DNA of 56,367 nucleotides from an uncultured bacterium (GTDB lineage Bacteria > Cyanobacteriota > Vampirovibrionia > Gastranaerophilales > Gastranaerophilaceae): NCBI GenBank assembly GCA_902777605.1, contig CACYUI010000014.1:1-56367 (forward strand). Reading direction: 5' to 3'. This document shows, in pieces, positions 46,822 to 56,148 of this stretch (positions within the stretch are counted from its first letter, which is position 1; every line of letters begins with the position of its first letter). The position numbers and the translations under genes were made by a program. A model generated the notes under the pieces. It saw only the letters and a list, made by a program, of their open reading frames with translations. It was not told the origin of the DNA and ran no database searches.

Positions 46822-48162
46822 ATGGCAGGAATGAGAATGCCTACTTCGGCAGACTTAATGTCAATGTGGAATGCATCAGGCTTGAAAGAAAAATTGATTT
46901 TTACTTTCGGGATGATAGTTTTATTCCGTTTGGGCATTTGTTTACCGTTATTTGGTATAAATAACGCATTTTTCCAGAGCATAATTAATAGCAACAATGG
47001 TAATAATATTATAGGATTTTTGGACTTATTCTCAGGCGGCGCGCTTAGAAATGTTTCTATTTTCGCACTTGGTATCGGACCTTATATCACATCTTCAATT
47101 ATTATCCAATTGATGGCTGTTATTATTCCTCATTTGGAAAAATTACAAAAAGAGGAAGGCGAAGCCGGGAGAAGAAAACTTTCTCAATATACTAGAGTTT
47201 TCACAGTATTTTTAGCTTTGTTTCAATCAATAATTTTTGTTACTTACCTTGCTCACTTACATGGTTCAATTGTTCCGAGAATAAACCCAATTATGGTTTA
47301 TATATCATCGGTAGTAAGTTTGACAGCGGGTTCTGTTTTGGTTATGTGGTTATCTGAACTTATTACTGAAAAAGGTATCGGAAACGGAGGTTCTTTAATA
47401 ATCTTTGCGGGCATCTTGGCAGGTATACCTCTATATATAGAAAGAACAAGCCAATTACTTGCAGGCGATCCTTCCAGAGGATGGGGTTTGGTATTATTGA
47501 TGGCAATATTCTTTGCAACAATGATATTCATAGTCATTATGCAGGAAGCCGTTAGAAAAGTAATCATAGTAAACCCTAAAAGACAGGTTGGTAATAAAGT
47601 TTATGGCGGTGTTAACACATTCATACCGTTCAAACTCAACCCCGGCGGAGTAATGCCTATTATCTTTGCGATTGCAATACTGCTATTCCCGTCAACTGTT
47701 CTGAGTATTGTTGGTCAGGCACATTTGACAGGAACCGCAGGAGATATATTCTTCTGGTTGAATAAGATGTTTAACCCAAGCGGTGCAACATATTATGTAA
47801 TTTACTTTGCGATGATTGTTCTTTTGACATTTTTCTATGCATCAATTATGCCGAATATGCAGCCAAAAGAAATTGCAGACAATCTTAAAAAGTACGGTTC
47901 ATCAATTCCCGGAATAAAACCGGGGAAACCTACCGCAGAGGCTTTGGATAAAATACTTTCAAAGACAACTTTTATCGGCGCTTTTGCTCTTGGTATTATT
48001 GCATTGGTTCCGGCTTTTGCAAGTTTTGCTACAAAGATAACAACATTCCAAGGTATTGGGGCAACTTCTCTAATCATCATGGTTGGTGTTGCGCTCGATT
48101 TGATTAATCAGATAAGAACACACCTTCTTGCAAGGAATTATGAAACATTCTTGAAAGAGTAG
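46822..48162 (+). CDS. secY: Protein translocase subunit SecY
   Basis: 446 residues from the ATG at 46822, preceded by GGAGGG; an upstream TTG frame at 46795 has no better site. Ten membrane helices; signatures VLFRLGICLPLFGIN, SSIIIQLMAVIIPHLEKLQKE-like, and NPGGVMPIIFAIAILLFPST. The channel of the Sec system. Last gene of the half-operon; adk/infA that often follow are missing. Confidence 0.98.
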   Translation: MAGMRMPTSADLMSMWNASGLKEKLIFTFGMIVLFRLGICLPLFGINNAFFQSIINSNNGNNIIGFLDLFSGGALRNVSIFALGIGPYITSSIIIQLMAVIIPHLEKLQKEEGEAGRRKLSQYTRVFTVFLALFQSIIFVTYLAHLHGSIVPRINPIMVYISSVVSLTAGSVLVMWLSELITEKGIGNGGSLIIFAGILAGIPLYIERTSQLLAGDPSRGWGLVLLMAIFFATMIFIVIMQEAVRKVIIVNPKRQVGNKVYGGVNTFIPFKLNPGGVMPIIFAIAILLFPSTVLSIVGQAHLTGTAGDIFFWLNKMFNPSGATYYVIYFAMIVLLTFFYASIMPNMQPKEIADNLKKYGSSIPGIKPGKPTAEALDKILSKTTFIGAFALGIIALVPAFASFATKITTFQGIGATSLIIMVGVALDLINQIRTHLLARNYETFLKE

Positions 48163-48183
48163 TTATTTTAATTGAATAAGATT

Positions 48184-48217
48184 AACAGGGATTGAACTTT
48201 AAAGTTCAATCCCTGTT
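48184..48217 (+). terminator. Terminator after secY
   Basis: 17-bp perfect palindrome centred at 48200/48201 (AACAGGGATTGAACTTT and its complement), followed by TCTGTTTTATT. Confidence 0.88.
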
Positions 48218-48232
48218 TCTGTTTTATTACTT

Positions 48233-48830
48233 TTCCTCCCTTGATTAGGGGAGGTTAGGTGGGGTAACAGTTTCTCTGCACAAATCATTATTAATACCCA
48301 TCCCAACCCTCCCTAACAAAGGAGGGTGCAATATTGTTTCATCCCTCCCCTTATTAGGGGAGGTTAGGTGGGGTAACAGTTTCTCTGCACAAATCATTAT
48401 TAATACCCACCCCAACCCTCCCTAACAAAGGAGGGTGCAATATTGTTTCATCCCTCCCCTTATTAGGGGAGGTTAGGTGGGGTAACGGTTTTAGTTTAAT
48501 CATTATCAATACCCACCCAGACCCTCCCTAACAAGGGAGGGTGCAATATTACTTCATCCCTCCCCTAATTAGGGGAGGTTAGGTGGGGTAACGGTTTCTC
48601 TGTACAAATTATTATTAATACCAACCCCAACCCTCCCTAACAAGGGAGAGAGCAATATTACTTCATCCCTTAATACCCACCCCAACCCTCCCTAACAAGG
48701 GAGAGAGCAATATTACTTCATCCCTCCCCTAATAAGGGGAGGCTAGGTGGGGTAACAGTTTCTCTGCACAAATCATTATCAATACCCACCCAGACCCTCC
48801 CTAAATAGGGAGGGGGATAACATACAAACT
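48233..48830. repeat. Tandem array of ~109-bp GC-rich repeat units
   Basis: GAGGTTAGGT recurs at 48251, 48360, 48469 and 48575, then GAGGCTAGGT at 48739, so the period is 106-109 with one short 58-base unit. Each unit has a CCTCCCC...GGGGAGG and a CCCTCC...GGAGGG hairpin. Units are imperfect, so they are not CRISPR-like. It fills the gap between secY and the next gene. Confidence 0.8.
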
Positions 48831-48841
48831 TTTTTAAACTA

Positions 48842-50785
48842 TTATCCTACTTTAACTTTTTTCAAATTATCCATATCACCGGCAGTACCTGTTGTCCAAC
48901 CTCTGTTTGCGGCACCTTTAAATATAGCAGAATAGAAATCTATTACATTTTTAGCTAATTGTGTAGCTTTGTTACTGTTATTGACAGTCGTGCTTCCTGT
49001 TTGTTTACCGCTTAGTGAATTGATGAGTTTTGCTGAATACTCTTCATCAAGTTTTTTGCCTTTCATTACTTTTCGAATCATATCTTCATCGAATGGATCA
49101 GGCAATAAGTTTGCAATAATTGTCGGAACTTTGTCTGTGCTGAAACGTTTTCCTGAAACATCGCCGGTTGCGGCTGTTATTGCTGCTGCGTATGATTGAC
49201 TCATAACAACTTTGTTTTTGTTGTTTACAAGTACAGTTCCTTGTTCAAAAGGCATGTCACCATTAATAATATGTGAGTAATCTGCGCCATATCCCATTAC
49301 TGCGCTATAGTCATCGCTTCTTCCGATATCATCAGTCGGCTTAACACCTCCTGAGTTACCAGGATTGCCAGCTCCGTTTGCAGGAGCTCCTGCCGGATTA
49401 ACTCCTCCTGTTTTATCATCACCCTCGCCTTCTTCACCCTCAGGTATTTCAGGTGTTTCTTCAGGAGCTTCTATGTCGTCAGGTATTTCTATCTCTAAAT
49501 CTTCGACAGTTTCCATATATCCTTCGTAGTCTGCTACACGTTCGTCATATACATCATTTGTAGCGGCATTAAGATCTTGCGTAGCAACTCTGAGGTCAAT
49601 TTCAGCACCCGTTTCGCTCGCCCATTTCATTTGTTCCATTGCACCGAGTCCGCTCATAGCTGCGCCTGCTGCACCCATACCTACAAAAGCCCAAGCCCAC
49701 CACATGAATGGTTTTGTAGCTACTTTTGCCGCATCAATAGCAGCTTGAGTTCCTGTTGCAGCATTTAATGTTTGAGCACCTGCTTCAACATACATCATTG
49801 TTTGTGCAATTTGGTCGAAACTCTCTGCATAATCTGTTATTCCTTGTACTGCTGCAATAGTTTCTGCTGCAGCATCATAGTATTCTTGATAATCCGCCAT
49901 ATCTTCATACAGTTCTTGAATGTATTCTATCGTATCATCGTTCAGCTGACTAATATCTTCGCCTAATTGCTGCATTAGAGGAACCAACTCTTTTAGGAGT
50001 TCTTTTTCTTCTTCTGTTAAAGTTTCGCCTGATTCAACTTTCTTTATAAGAGCATCAAATGATTCTTTATACAAATCAAATTCGGATTTATTTTCTTCTA
50101 TTTCATCATTAGCATCAGAGTTCACCATATCAGCTTCGTCCGTCAAATCAATAAGTTCAGAATCGGCTGTTTCCATATCGGCTTGTGCCTCTGTGGCTCT
50201 GACTTGCGCCTCCGGAAGCAATTCATCTCTCAATTGTCTTGCTGCTTCTACTTGTGCCTTGTTTGGTTTACTGTTTTGATATCTAATACCTGTAGCCAAA
50301 GCAAGCGGTGCTGTTATAATCCAAGCGCCACCTTTTTCTCCTACTACTTTATCAAAATGTCCTGTGCTTCCACCAAATGCATTTACAACTCCGTGGACTG
50401 CTCCTTTTCCTAAACTTGTAGCTGTACTTTTCAACACCGTATTGCCAAGTACCCCTGCTACACCAAGCGCAACATCGGTAGCACCTCTCAAAACCATGCC
50501 GGTTTTTCCGTTGCCTTCATATCCTGTTTTATTAGCAGTATCATCAAACCCTTTGTCTACTGCAGAGTTAAAATCATCATCAGAAATTTCATACTTGTTT
50601 TCATCGTCGGTAGCAACAGTTTTCCAATTTTCAAGGCACCCTTTGTACTGCGTTACAATTTTACCCATGTCGCTTGAAGGTATTCCCATGGTATTGTTTT
50701 CGTAATTGTAATTGTACCAACATTTGTAAGCATAGGCTTGATTACCTAGTGCTTGTGTAATGTTAAATGAGTCCTTTATTGTCAT
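48842..50785 (-). CDS. Large coiled-coil and membrane-segment protein, hypothetical
   Basis: 647 residues from the ATG at 50785 (GGAGG just before); the frame upstream to 50872 reads through a repeat and is unlikely to be coded. Order: an amphipathic N-terminus, a glycine-rich hydrophobic patch (~100-135), long coiled coil (~190-320), a hydrophobic hairpin FMWWAWAFVGMGAAGAAMSG (~370-395), a Pro/Glu linker (~445-490) and a globular C-terminus. Type III translocators (SipB/IpaB style) share coiled coil plus hydrophobic pairs, but I see no signature. The LIKKVESGETLTEEEK segment matches the 13781 gene. Confidence 0.72.
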   Translation of the reverse strand: MTIKDSFNITQALGNQAYAYKCWYNYNYENNTMGIPSSDMGKIVTQYKGCLENWKTVATDDENKYEISDDDFNSAVDKGFDDTANKTGYEGNGKTGMVLRGATDVALGVAGVLGNTVLKSTATSLGKGAVHGVVNAFGGSTGHFDKVVGEKGGAWIITAPLALATGIRYQNSKPNKAQVEAARQLRDELLPEAQVRATEAQADMETADSELIDLTDEADMVNSDANDEIEENKSEFDLYKESFDALIKKVESGETLTEEEKELLKELVPLMQQLGEDISQLNDDTIEYIQELYEDMADYQEYYDAAAETIAAVQGITDYAESFDQIAQTMMYVEAGAQTLNAATGTQAAIDAAKVATKPFMWWAWAFVGMGAAGAAMSGLGAMEQMKWASETGAEIDLRVATQDLNAATNDVYDERVADYEGYMETVEDLEIEIPDDIEAPEETPEIPEGEEGEGDDKTGGVNPAGAPANGAGNPGNSGGVKPTDDIGRSDDYSAVMGYGADYSHIINGDMPFEQGTVLVNNKNKVVMSQSYAAAITAATGDVSGKRFSTDKVPTIIANLLPDPFDEDMIRKVMKGKKLDEEYSAKLINSLSGKQTGSTTVNNSNKATQLAKNVIDFYSAIFKGAANRGWTTGTAGDMDNLKKVKVG

Positions 50786-50971
50786 AATCCCTCCGTTTCC
50801 GACGAGTTGTTTTTTCTTTTGGGGTAAACATTCTTCCTCTCCCGTAGAAGAGGGTTGGGGTGAGGTGTCCACCCTTTATTAGTTTATCTTTTACATGTTT
50901 ATCGGCATTTTTGGGGCAAAACTTTAGATTTTGATAAAAATTTGTTACAAAAGTTTACAAAACTATTTTTT

Positions 50972-51026
50972 CGTCATTCTGAACTCCTTTAACCATTTAC
51001 CCCTGAAAAATCGCCATAACTTTTTT
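50972..51026 (+). repeat. Dispersed repeat, TCATTCTGA...AATCGCCATAAC type, copy 3
   Basis: Ends CGTCATTCTGAAC and AATCGCCATAACTTTTTT, with a different spacer from copies 1 and 2. Confidence 0.5.
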
Positions 51027-51059
51027 GTCATTACGAGGAGTATCAAAGCTGTCAGGTGA

Positions 51060-51800
51060 AACTGGGTAGGGGACAAACAAACTACATTCCTCCCCTTATT
51101 AGGGGAGGCTAGGTGGGGTTACAACTTCGCTACTTCATTATCAATACCCACCCTCACCCTCCCTAGCAAGGGAGGGGCTTTCGACCCCTCACCCTAGCCC
51201 TCTCCCTCAAGGGGCGAGGGGACATGGCTTCAACACATCTCCCTATCTCACCATTTACCCCCTCCCCAGTCTCGCCACTTCGTGGTCTCTCCTGTAAGGA
51301 TAGGGGACAACATACTCCATCCCTCCCCTGATTAGGGGAGGTTAGGTAGGGTAACGGTTTTTCTTATTAAACATAATCAATACCCACCCTCACCCTCCCT
51401 AGCAAGGGAGGGGCTTTCGACCCCTCACCCTAACCCTCTCCCTCAAGGAGCGAGGGGACATGGCTTCAACACATCTCCCTATCTCACCATTTACCCCCTC
51501 CTCAGCCTCTCCGCTTTGTGGTCTCTCCTGTAAGGAGAGGGGACAACATACTCCATCCCTCCCCTGATTAGGGGAGGCTAGGTGGGGTAACGGTTTTTCT
51601 TATTAAACACAATCAATACCCACCCCTTGCCCTCCCTAGCAAGGGATGGGGCTTTCGACCCCTCACCCTAACCCTCTCCCTCAAGGGGCGAGGGGACATG
51701 GCTTCAACACATCTCCCTATCTCACCATTTACCCCCTCCCTTACATTTACCCCCTCCCTTACATTTACTCCCCCCTTTATATTTAACCCCCCCCTTTATA
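51060..51800. repeat. GC-rich ~237-bp repeat array
   Basis: CTTTCGACCCCTCACCCTA recurs at 51178, 51414 and 51652, giving a period of 236-238. Each unit contains CCCTCTCCCTCAAGG, the CGCCACTTCGTGGTC hairpin and a GGGGAGG-GGTTAGGT block related to the 48233 array. It fills the gap between 50786 and 51839 with no gene. Confidence 0.75.
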
Positions 51801-51839
51801 TTTACCCCTGTTTGGGATATACTTTTTTTGGAGAAAATT

Positions 51840-53351
51840 ATGACTATTTTATATTTTTATATAACTATTTTTACAATATATTATATTATTTTGGCACTGG
51901 TAAGTCTTAAATCCGAGAGAAAAATTAGAGATAAATACACTTCCAAAGACTCTAACATGTGTGTAATTGTTTATGCATCAGGAGAATCAGGATATCTTGA
52001 GCATTTGGTTAAACAATTAAAGAGTCAGGATTACCCAAAAGAAAGATATTCGATTTATGTAATATTAGACAAGGTAGAAAATCCGCCCGAATTTATATTT
52101 CAGACCGATTTGGAAATAAATGTTATAAACATCAATAACATTGAACCTATCGGGAAAAGTCAGGCATATTCAATTATGGCGGAAAAACTCAGTGAAACTC
52201 CAAATCTTGATGCTTATGTGTTTATTGATGCAAATACATGTGTAGACAAAGATTTTATATCCAATATAAACTTTTATTTAACAAAGCATAAAGTATTCAT
52301 TCCAAGCGTAAGTTATCTCGGTGAATATTCAAACCTTAAATTTTGGGATTGCGTAAAGGCAACATACTCAAGATATGTAACCAGATTTATATACAACTCA
52401 AGAACAAGGCTTGGTCTTACAAATTTGATAAACACCGATACATTTGTAATAAGAAGAGATATCTTGAATAAAATAGGCTCTTTTGATTTTAGAAATAAAA
52501 CATCCGAAACAAATTATACACTACAGCTTGCAAGAGAAGGGTTACAAGTTGCTCAAGTCAGTGATGTAAAAGTTTACAAAGATATAGATAAATACGATAA
52601 CAGAATTCCATCTTTATCAAAGAGAATCGGAATATTTTGGAACAATTTTTGGAAATGTAAAAACTTTATGAGTTTTGAATATATTTCATCACTCATTGTG
52701 CCAAACTGGTTTGCTTGTGTTTTGATTTATGCAATATTGCTATCTCATACATATTATTTCCCATTTATTGTAAGTTTTTCTACCGTATTAATTTCATTTA
52801 TCATATTGGCACTTGCTTTTTGTATAAGCTTATTCAATGCAAATATTTATGCAAAAGAGTATATTTATCTTTTCTCATATCCGATATTATCTTTTAGTCA
52901 TATAATAGTAAATTTCCCGCCCATAAGGTTTGTGAGAAATTTTGCAGCTGAAAAAAACAGAAAACATACAATTGAAAAAATGGTTACCGATGTAATTGTT
53001 ACGGACGGAAAAAATGATTATAGCTGCAAAATAGAATTAATCTCCGATGACGGGCTTTCAAGGGTAAAATTTATTAATAAGAATAAAACTTATACAACAA
53101 AAAATAATCACCTGAGAATGGTAGATGCACTAAAAGAGCTTTCACAAAAATTAAATGATTACGGATTATCAATGAAAGTTTGCCAATGTTGTAAGTATTT
53201 TCAACCGATTGTTGACGGTTCTACAAACATGGTAACAGGCAAATGTAATTGTGATTTTGATGGAAAAAGAGTTGAAGGTGATATGATTCAGACTCTTATT
53301 TGGAATACATGTCCTTATTTTGAAAAACAAAATGTAGTTAATTTGTTTTAG
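51840..53351 (+). CDS. Membrane glycosyltransferase (GT2-like) with C-terminal cysteine cluster
   Basis: 503 residues from the ATG at 51840 (GGAG before it). One N-terminal membrane helix, then a GT2-like domain with YIVFIDANTCVDKDF-style DxD-like Asp (VFIDAN), FVIRRDILNKIGSFD, then two or more membrane helices (~295-345). The last ~80 residues carry CQCC, CNC and CPYF, so five to six cysteines, perhaps zinc or Fe-S binding. This tail is unusual for the family. No neighbouring sugar genes; substrate unknown. Confidence 0.8.
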   Translation: MTILYFYITIFTIYYIILALVSLKSERKIRDKYTSKDSNMCVIVYASGESGYLEHLVKQLKSQDYPKERYSIYVILDKVENPPEFIFQTDLEINVININNIEPIGKSQAYSIMAEKLSETPNLDAYVFIDANTCVDKDFISNINFYLTKHKVFIPSVSYLGEYSNLKFWDCVKATYSRYVTRFIYNSRTRLGLTNLINTDTFVIRRDILNKIGSFDFRNKTSETNYTLQLAREGLQVAQVSDVKVYKDIDKYDNRIPSLSKRIGIFWNNFWKCKNFMSFEYISSLIVPNWFACVLIYAILLSHTYYFPFIVSFSTVLISFIILALAFCISLFNANIYAKEYIYLFSYPILSFSHIIVNFPPIRFVRNFAAEKNRKHTIEKMVTDVIVTDGKNDYSCKIELISDDGLSRVKFINKNKTYTTKNNHLRMVDALKELSQKLNDYGLSMKVCQCCKYFQPIVDGSTNMVTGKCNCDFDGKRVEGDMIQTLIWNTCPYFEKQNVVNLF

Positions 53352-53376
53352 TTGATAGATTTAGTACGATTCTTTT

Positions 53377-53707
53377 TATATATTTTGGCGCAAAAAATCT
53401 AAAAATGGTAATTCTTCGGGTATTTCTTTCTCTTTTTGATTGCGATGCAAAATGAGAAAGAAATACCCAAAAGAAAGAGAAAAACTCGCAATCGTTTTCT
53501 ATGCCCTCCAGTCTGCGACTGTTCGGGCATTTTTTCATGTTCAGCTTTCGCCGAATCTCTTACTCGACCTATGGTTACCTTCGGTAACACGGTCGAGGCG
53601 CTAAAGTAGGAAGGAAGTAGGGTGCGTCGTTTTGACGCACCTTTTAATGTTATTGGTTCGGTTAAAACCAAACCCTACTTTTAAGATTTTTTGCGCCAAA
53701 ATATATA
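53377..53707 (+). repeat. MITE-like element family A, copy 2, with 24-bp perfect terminal repeats
   Basis: 331 bp. Left end 53377-53400 (TATATATTTTGGCGCAAAAA and four more) is exactly the complement of 53684-53707. Inside are the same CTCGACC/GGTCGAG and TGCCC/GGGCA hairpins as at 8947, plus the paired GTAGGG hairpins at 53617-53678. No coding. Flanks the glycosyltransferase and the second flagellar set. Confidence 0.85.
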
Positions 53708-53842
53708 ATTTGATACAAATGTTGACTTTCCTAAAAACATCCTTATATACATGTTGAATTACTCCAAACAGATGATTTTACAAATATTCTCTAAAGCAGG
53801 TAATTTAATTATCCGATAAACCAAATAAAAGAGGTGTAAACT

Positions 53843-54541
53843 ATGCAAATCAACGGTGGTGTAAGATTTTGTGAACCGGGAATGCGAGCTTCGATTAGAG
53901 CTATGCATGTCCAAAGCGAAATCCTTGGAATGATTAATGAAAATGTAGAAGGTTTTGACAAAGTCGGTTTTCAAAGAAAAGAACCTGTTGTTTCAACAAT
54001 GACAGAGTATATTGGTATCCATGGTCTATCAAGCACCGTAGACGATCAAGTAGGTCGTATCATGGTTTCGAAAAATCCTCTTGATATAGCTCTTGCAAAC
54101 AAAGGTTATTTTCAGGTTCAAACACCAAATGGTGTAAAACTTACTCGTGATGGCAGATTTAAACTGGATAAAGCAGGTAACCTGCTGACATTAGAAGATT
54201 TTCCTGTTTTATCAGATGCAGGAATGCCAATAACATTACCAGTTGTTCCTGATAATATTGACAAAGTTGCCGTAAATAGTAAGGGTAAAGTAAGTGTTTA
54301 TGACAAAAATTCTAATAAACTGCTTGATGCAGGCTTTTTAGGAGTTGTTGATGCAAACGGTATGGCAGTTTTAAACCCTGATGTTAAGCAAGGATATAAC
54401 GAATATTCAAATGTAACTCTTCAAAATGAATTTTTGGCAGTAAAACCTGTTGTTAGAAATTTTGAAGCTAACCGTCAGATATTTCTAATAGAGAGCAGTA
54501 ATTTACAAAAAGTTATCAGCCAGTTAGGTTCGGCTAACTAG
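53843..54541 (+). CDS. flgF: FlgF/FlgG-like flagellar rod protein (set 2)
   Basis: 232 residues. N-terminal helix then VEGFDKVGFQRKEPVVS replacing the usual ANxxTxGFK; central beta domain (DIALANKGYFQVQTPNGVKLTRDGRF) and a C-terminal helix with VVRNFEANRQIFLIE. Rod family fold is clear; assignment as FlgF rather than FlgG is by order. First gene of a flgF-flgG-flgB-flgC set. Confidence 0.85.
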   Translation: MQINGGVRFCEPGMRASIRAMHVQSEILGMINENVEGFDKVGFQRKEPVVSTMTEYIGIHGLSSTVDDQVGRIMVSKNPLDIALANKGYFQVQTPNGVKLTRDGRFKLDKAGNLLTLEDFPVLSDAGMPITLPVVPDNIDKVAVNSKGKVSVYDKNSNKLLDAGFLGVVDANGMAVLNPDVKQGYNEYSNVTLQNEFLAVKPVVRNFEANRQIFLIESSNLQKVISQLGSAN

Positions 54542-54556
54542 GAAGGAGGCTAATAT

Positions 54557-55270
54557 ATGTACAATATGCAAGCAGTAGTAAGAAGAAGTATAAACAATGC
54601 AACAATGCAGTTTGAAAGACTCGGTTATGTAGCCAATAACCTTGCAAACTATAATACTGCAGCTTATAAAACCTCCTCATTTGAACAAATGCTGAGAGAA
54701 GACGGTATGGTTGATGGGGCAATAAGAAGAAATACCCTTCAAGGATCAATCAGAATAAGTAAAAACCCATATGATATCGCAATTTCAGGTGAAGGATATA
54801 TTCCTGTTGTTTCTCCTGATGGTGAAATTCAATACACAAGAGATGGTGCATTGAAAAGAGGAGAAAACGGTTACCTTGTAACCGTGGATGATTGGATGGT
54901 TGGTGACGGAATAAAAATTCCTGCAAATTCTTATAAGTTTGAAATAAGACCAAACGGTGATGTTATCAATTATGATAACGCAGGTTCATTACCTGAAAAA
55001 ATCGGAACAATTCCGATAGTTCAATTTGATAACCCCGAAGCATTAGAACAAGGTCATAATAATAAGATGGTATACAATGATGAAACAGGCTTGCCAAGAC
55101 TCGTAAAAGATCCTGAAAGTGTAAGACAATATGCAACAGAAGTATCTAATGTAAATATTTACGATGAACTTAATGAAATGATGAGATTGAATACCTCAAT
55201 GATTGCCAGCATGAACCTTATGAAAGTAGCTGACGATATGTATAATAAAGCAATTAACATTAGAGAGTAA
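54557..55270 (+). CDS. flgG: FlgG-like flagellar rod protein (set 2)
   Basis: 237 residues. YVANNLANYNTAAYKTSSFEQ, DIAISGEGYIPVVSPDGEIQYTRDGAL and the C-terminal EVSNVNIYDELNEMMRLNTSM are FlgF/FlgG type. The N-terminal YNTAAYK varies from the common NVNTTGFK. Overlap with flgF at 15 bases spacing, AGGAGG before the start. Distal rod or hook-side rod. Confidence 0.88.
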   Translation: MYNMQAVVRRSINNATMQFERLGYVANNLANYNTAAYKTSSFEQMLREDGMVDGAIRRNTLQGSIRISKNPYDIAISGEGYIPVVSPDGEIQYTRDGALKRGENGYLVTVDDWMVGDGIKIPANSYKFEIRPNGDVINYDNAGSLPEKIGTIPIVQFDNPEALEQGHNNKMVYNDETGLPRLVKDPESVRQYATEVSNVNIYDELNEMMRLNTSMIASMNLMKVADDMYNKAINIRE

Positions 55271-55281
55271 GGTGATATAAA

Positions 55282-55632
55282 ATGAGTTTTACAAGTTTAG
55301 ATGCTTTAGGCAAAACTAATTTAATGATGGATTTGATATCCCAAAGACAAAGAGCTTTAGGCTCAAATGTTGCAAATGTAGATACCCCGGGGTATGTAAG
55401 AAGAGATATTGATTTTTCTGCATACTTAGGCAGTATGAATAGCCCGCTGGAAACAGAATTATCAACAAAATTGGGGCCATCAGGAATTTTAGAAGAAAAA
55501 CAAAGACAAGATATTGATATTGCGGAAGAACTTACGGAAATGCAAAAAAATTCAATTCTTTACACAATGGCAACCCGAAGAATGTCGAATATAATTACAC
55601 AGATGAAAACAGTCGTTAATGTAGGCAAGTAA
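55282..55632 (+). CDS. flgB: FlgB-like proximal rod protein (set 2)
   Basis: 116 residues, shorter than set-1 FlgB (160). ALGSNVANVDTPGYVRRDIDF is the rod signature. C-terminal helix ILYTMATRRMSNIITQMKTVV. 11 bases after flgG. Paralog of the gene at 43520. Confidence 0.9.
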   Translation: MSFTSLDALGKTNLMMDLISQRQRALGSNVANVDTPGYVRRDIDFSAYLGSMNSPLETELSTKLGPSGILEEKQRQDIDIAEELTEMQKNSILYTMATRRMSNIITQMKTVVNVGK

Positions 55633-55658
55633 AATTAATTGAGAGGAAGTGACACAGT

Positions 55659-56102
55659 ATGAGTATAATGGAATCAATAAATATCGGTTCAAATGCTTTA
55701 AAGGCACACGGTCTAAGATTGGATATTCATGCAAAAAACATTGCAAATGTAGATACCCCGAATTATGTCCGTCGTATACCTGTTTTGAATGCCAGTGAAG
55801 ATATTTCTTTCCATGGTGTTATGAATGCAATGAAGGAAGATGTTTTTGGCACAGGAACACTTCCATATCTGCAAGGCGGTGTTGTTTTTAATGGCTGTGT
55901 GGAAGATCCGACTGTTGGGGAGAGAATTTATTCTCCGGGTCATCCTGATGCAGATGCTAACGGGTATATAAGAGCTTCAAATGTTAATGCTATGGTTGAT
56001 ATGGCAGATGCAATTATGGCTCAAAGAGCGTACGAAGCTAACCTTGCGCTAGTAAATATTTCTAAATCTATGGCTGCAAAAGCTGTAGAAATAGGAAGAT
56101 AA
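55659..56102 (+). CDS. flgC: FlgC-like proximal rod protein (set 2)
   Basis: 147 residues. AKNIANVDTPNYVRR at the N-terminus and PGHPDADANGYIRASNVN with MAQRAYEANL are FlgC. Paralog of the gene at 44068; no fliE follows. The MITE-like repeat begins 46 bases on. Confidence 0.92.
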   Translation: MSIMESINIGSNALKAHGLRLDIHAKNIANVDTPNYVRRIPVLNASEDISFHGVMNAMKEDVFGTGTLPYLQGGVVFNGCVEDPTVGERIYSPGHPDADANGYIRASNVNAMVDMADAIMAQRAYEANLALVNISKSMAAKAVEIGR

Positions 56103-56148
56103 TAAATAAATTATTTTTATATTTTGTATTAAAAGTAATTCAACTGTC

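Noticed and set aside
48233..48830. Tandem repeat array as a possible CRISPR
   Set aside because: Units are ~109 bases, imperfect, without unique spacers of constant length, and there are no cas genes near.
50786..50872. Upstream extension of the 647-residue protein
   Set aside because: It reads through the GC-rich repeat and lacks a ribosome site; GGAGG favours the ATG at 50785.
53399..53671. Open frame of 90 codons inside the MITE-like element
   Set aside because: Covers the inverted repeat interior and hairpins; no ribosome site or protein-like composition.
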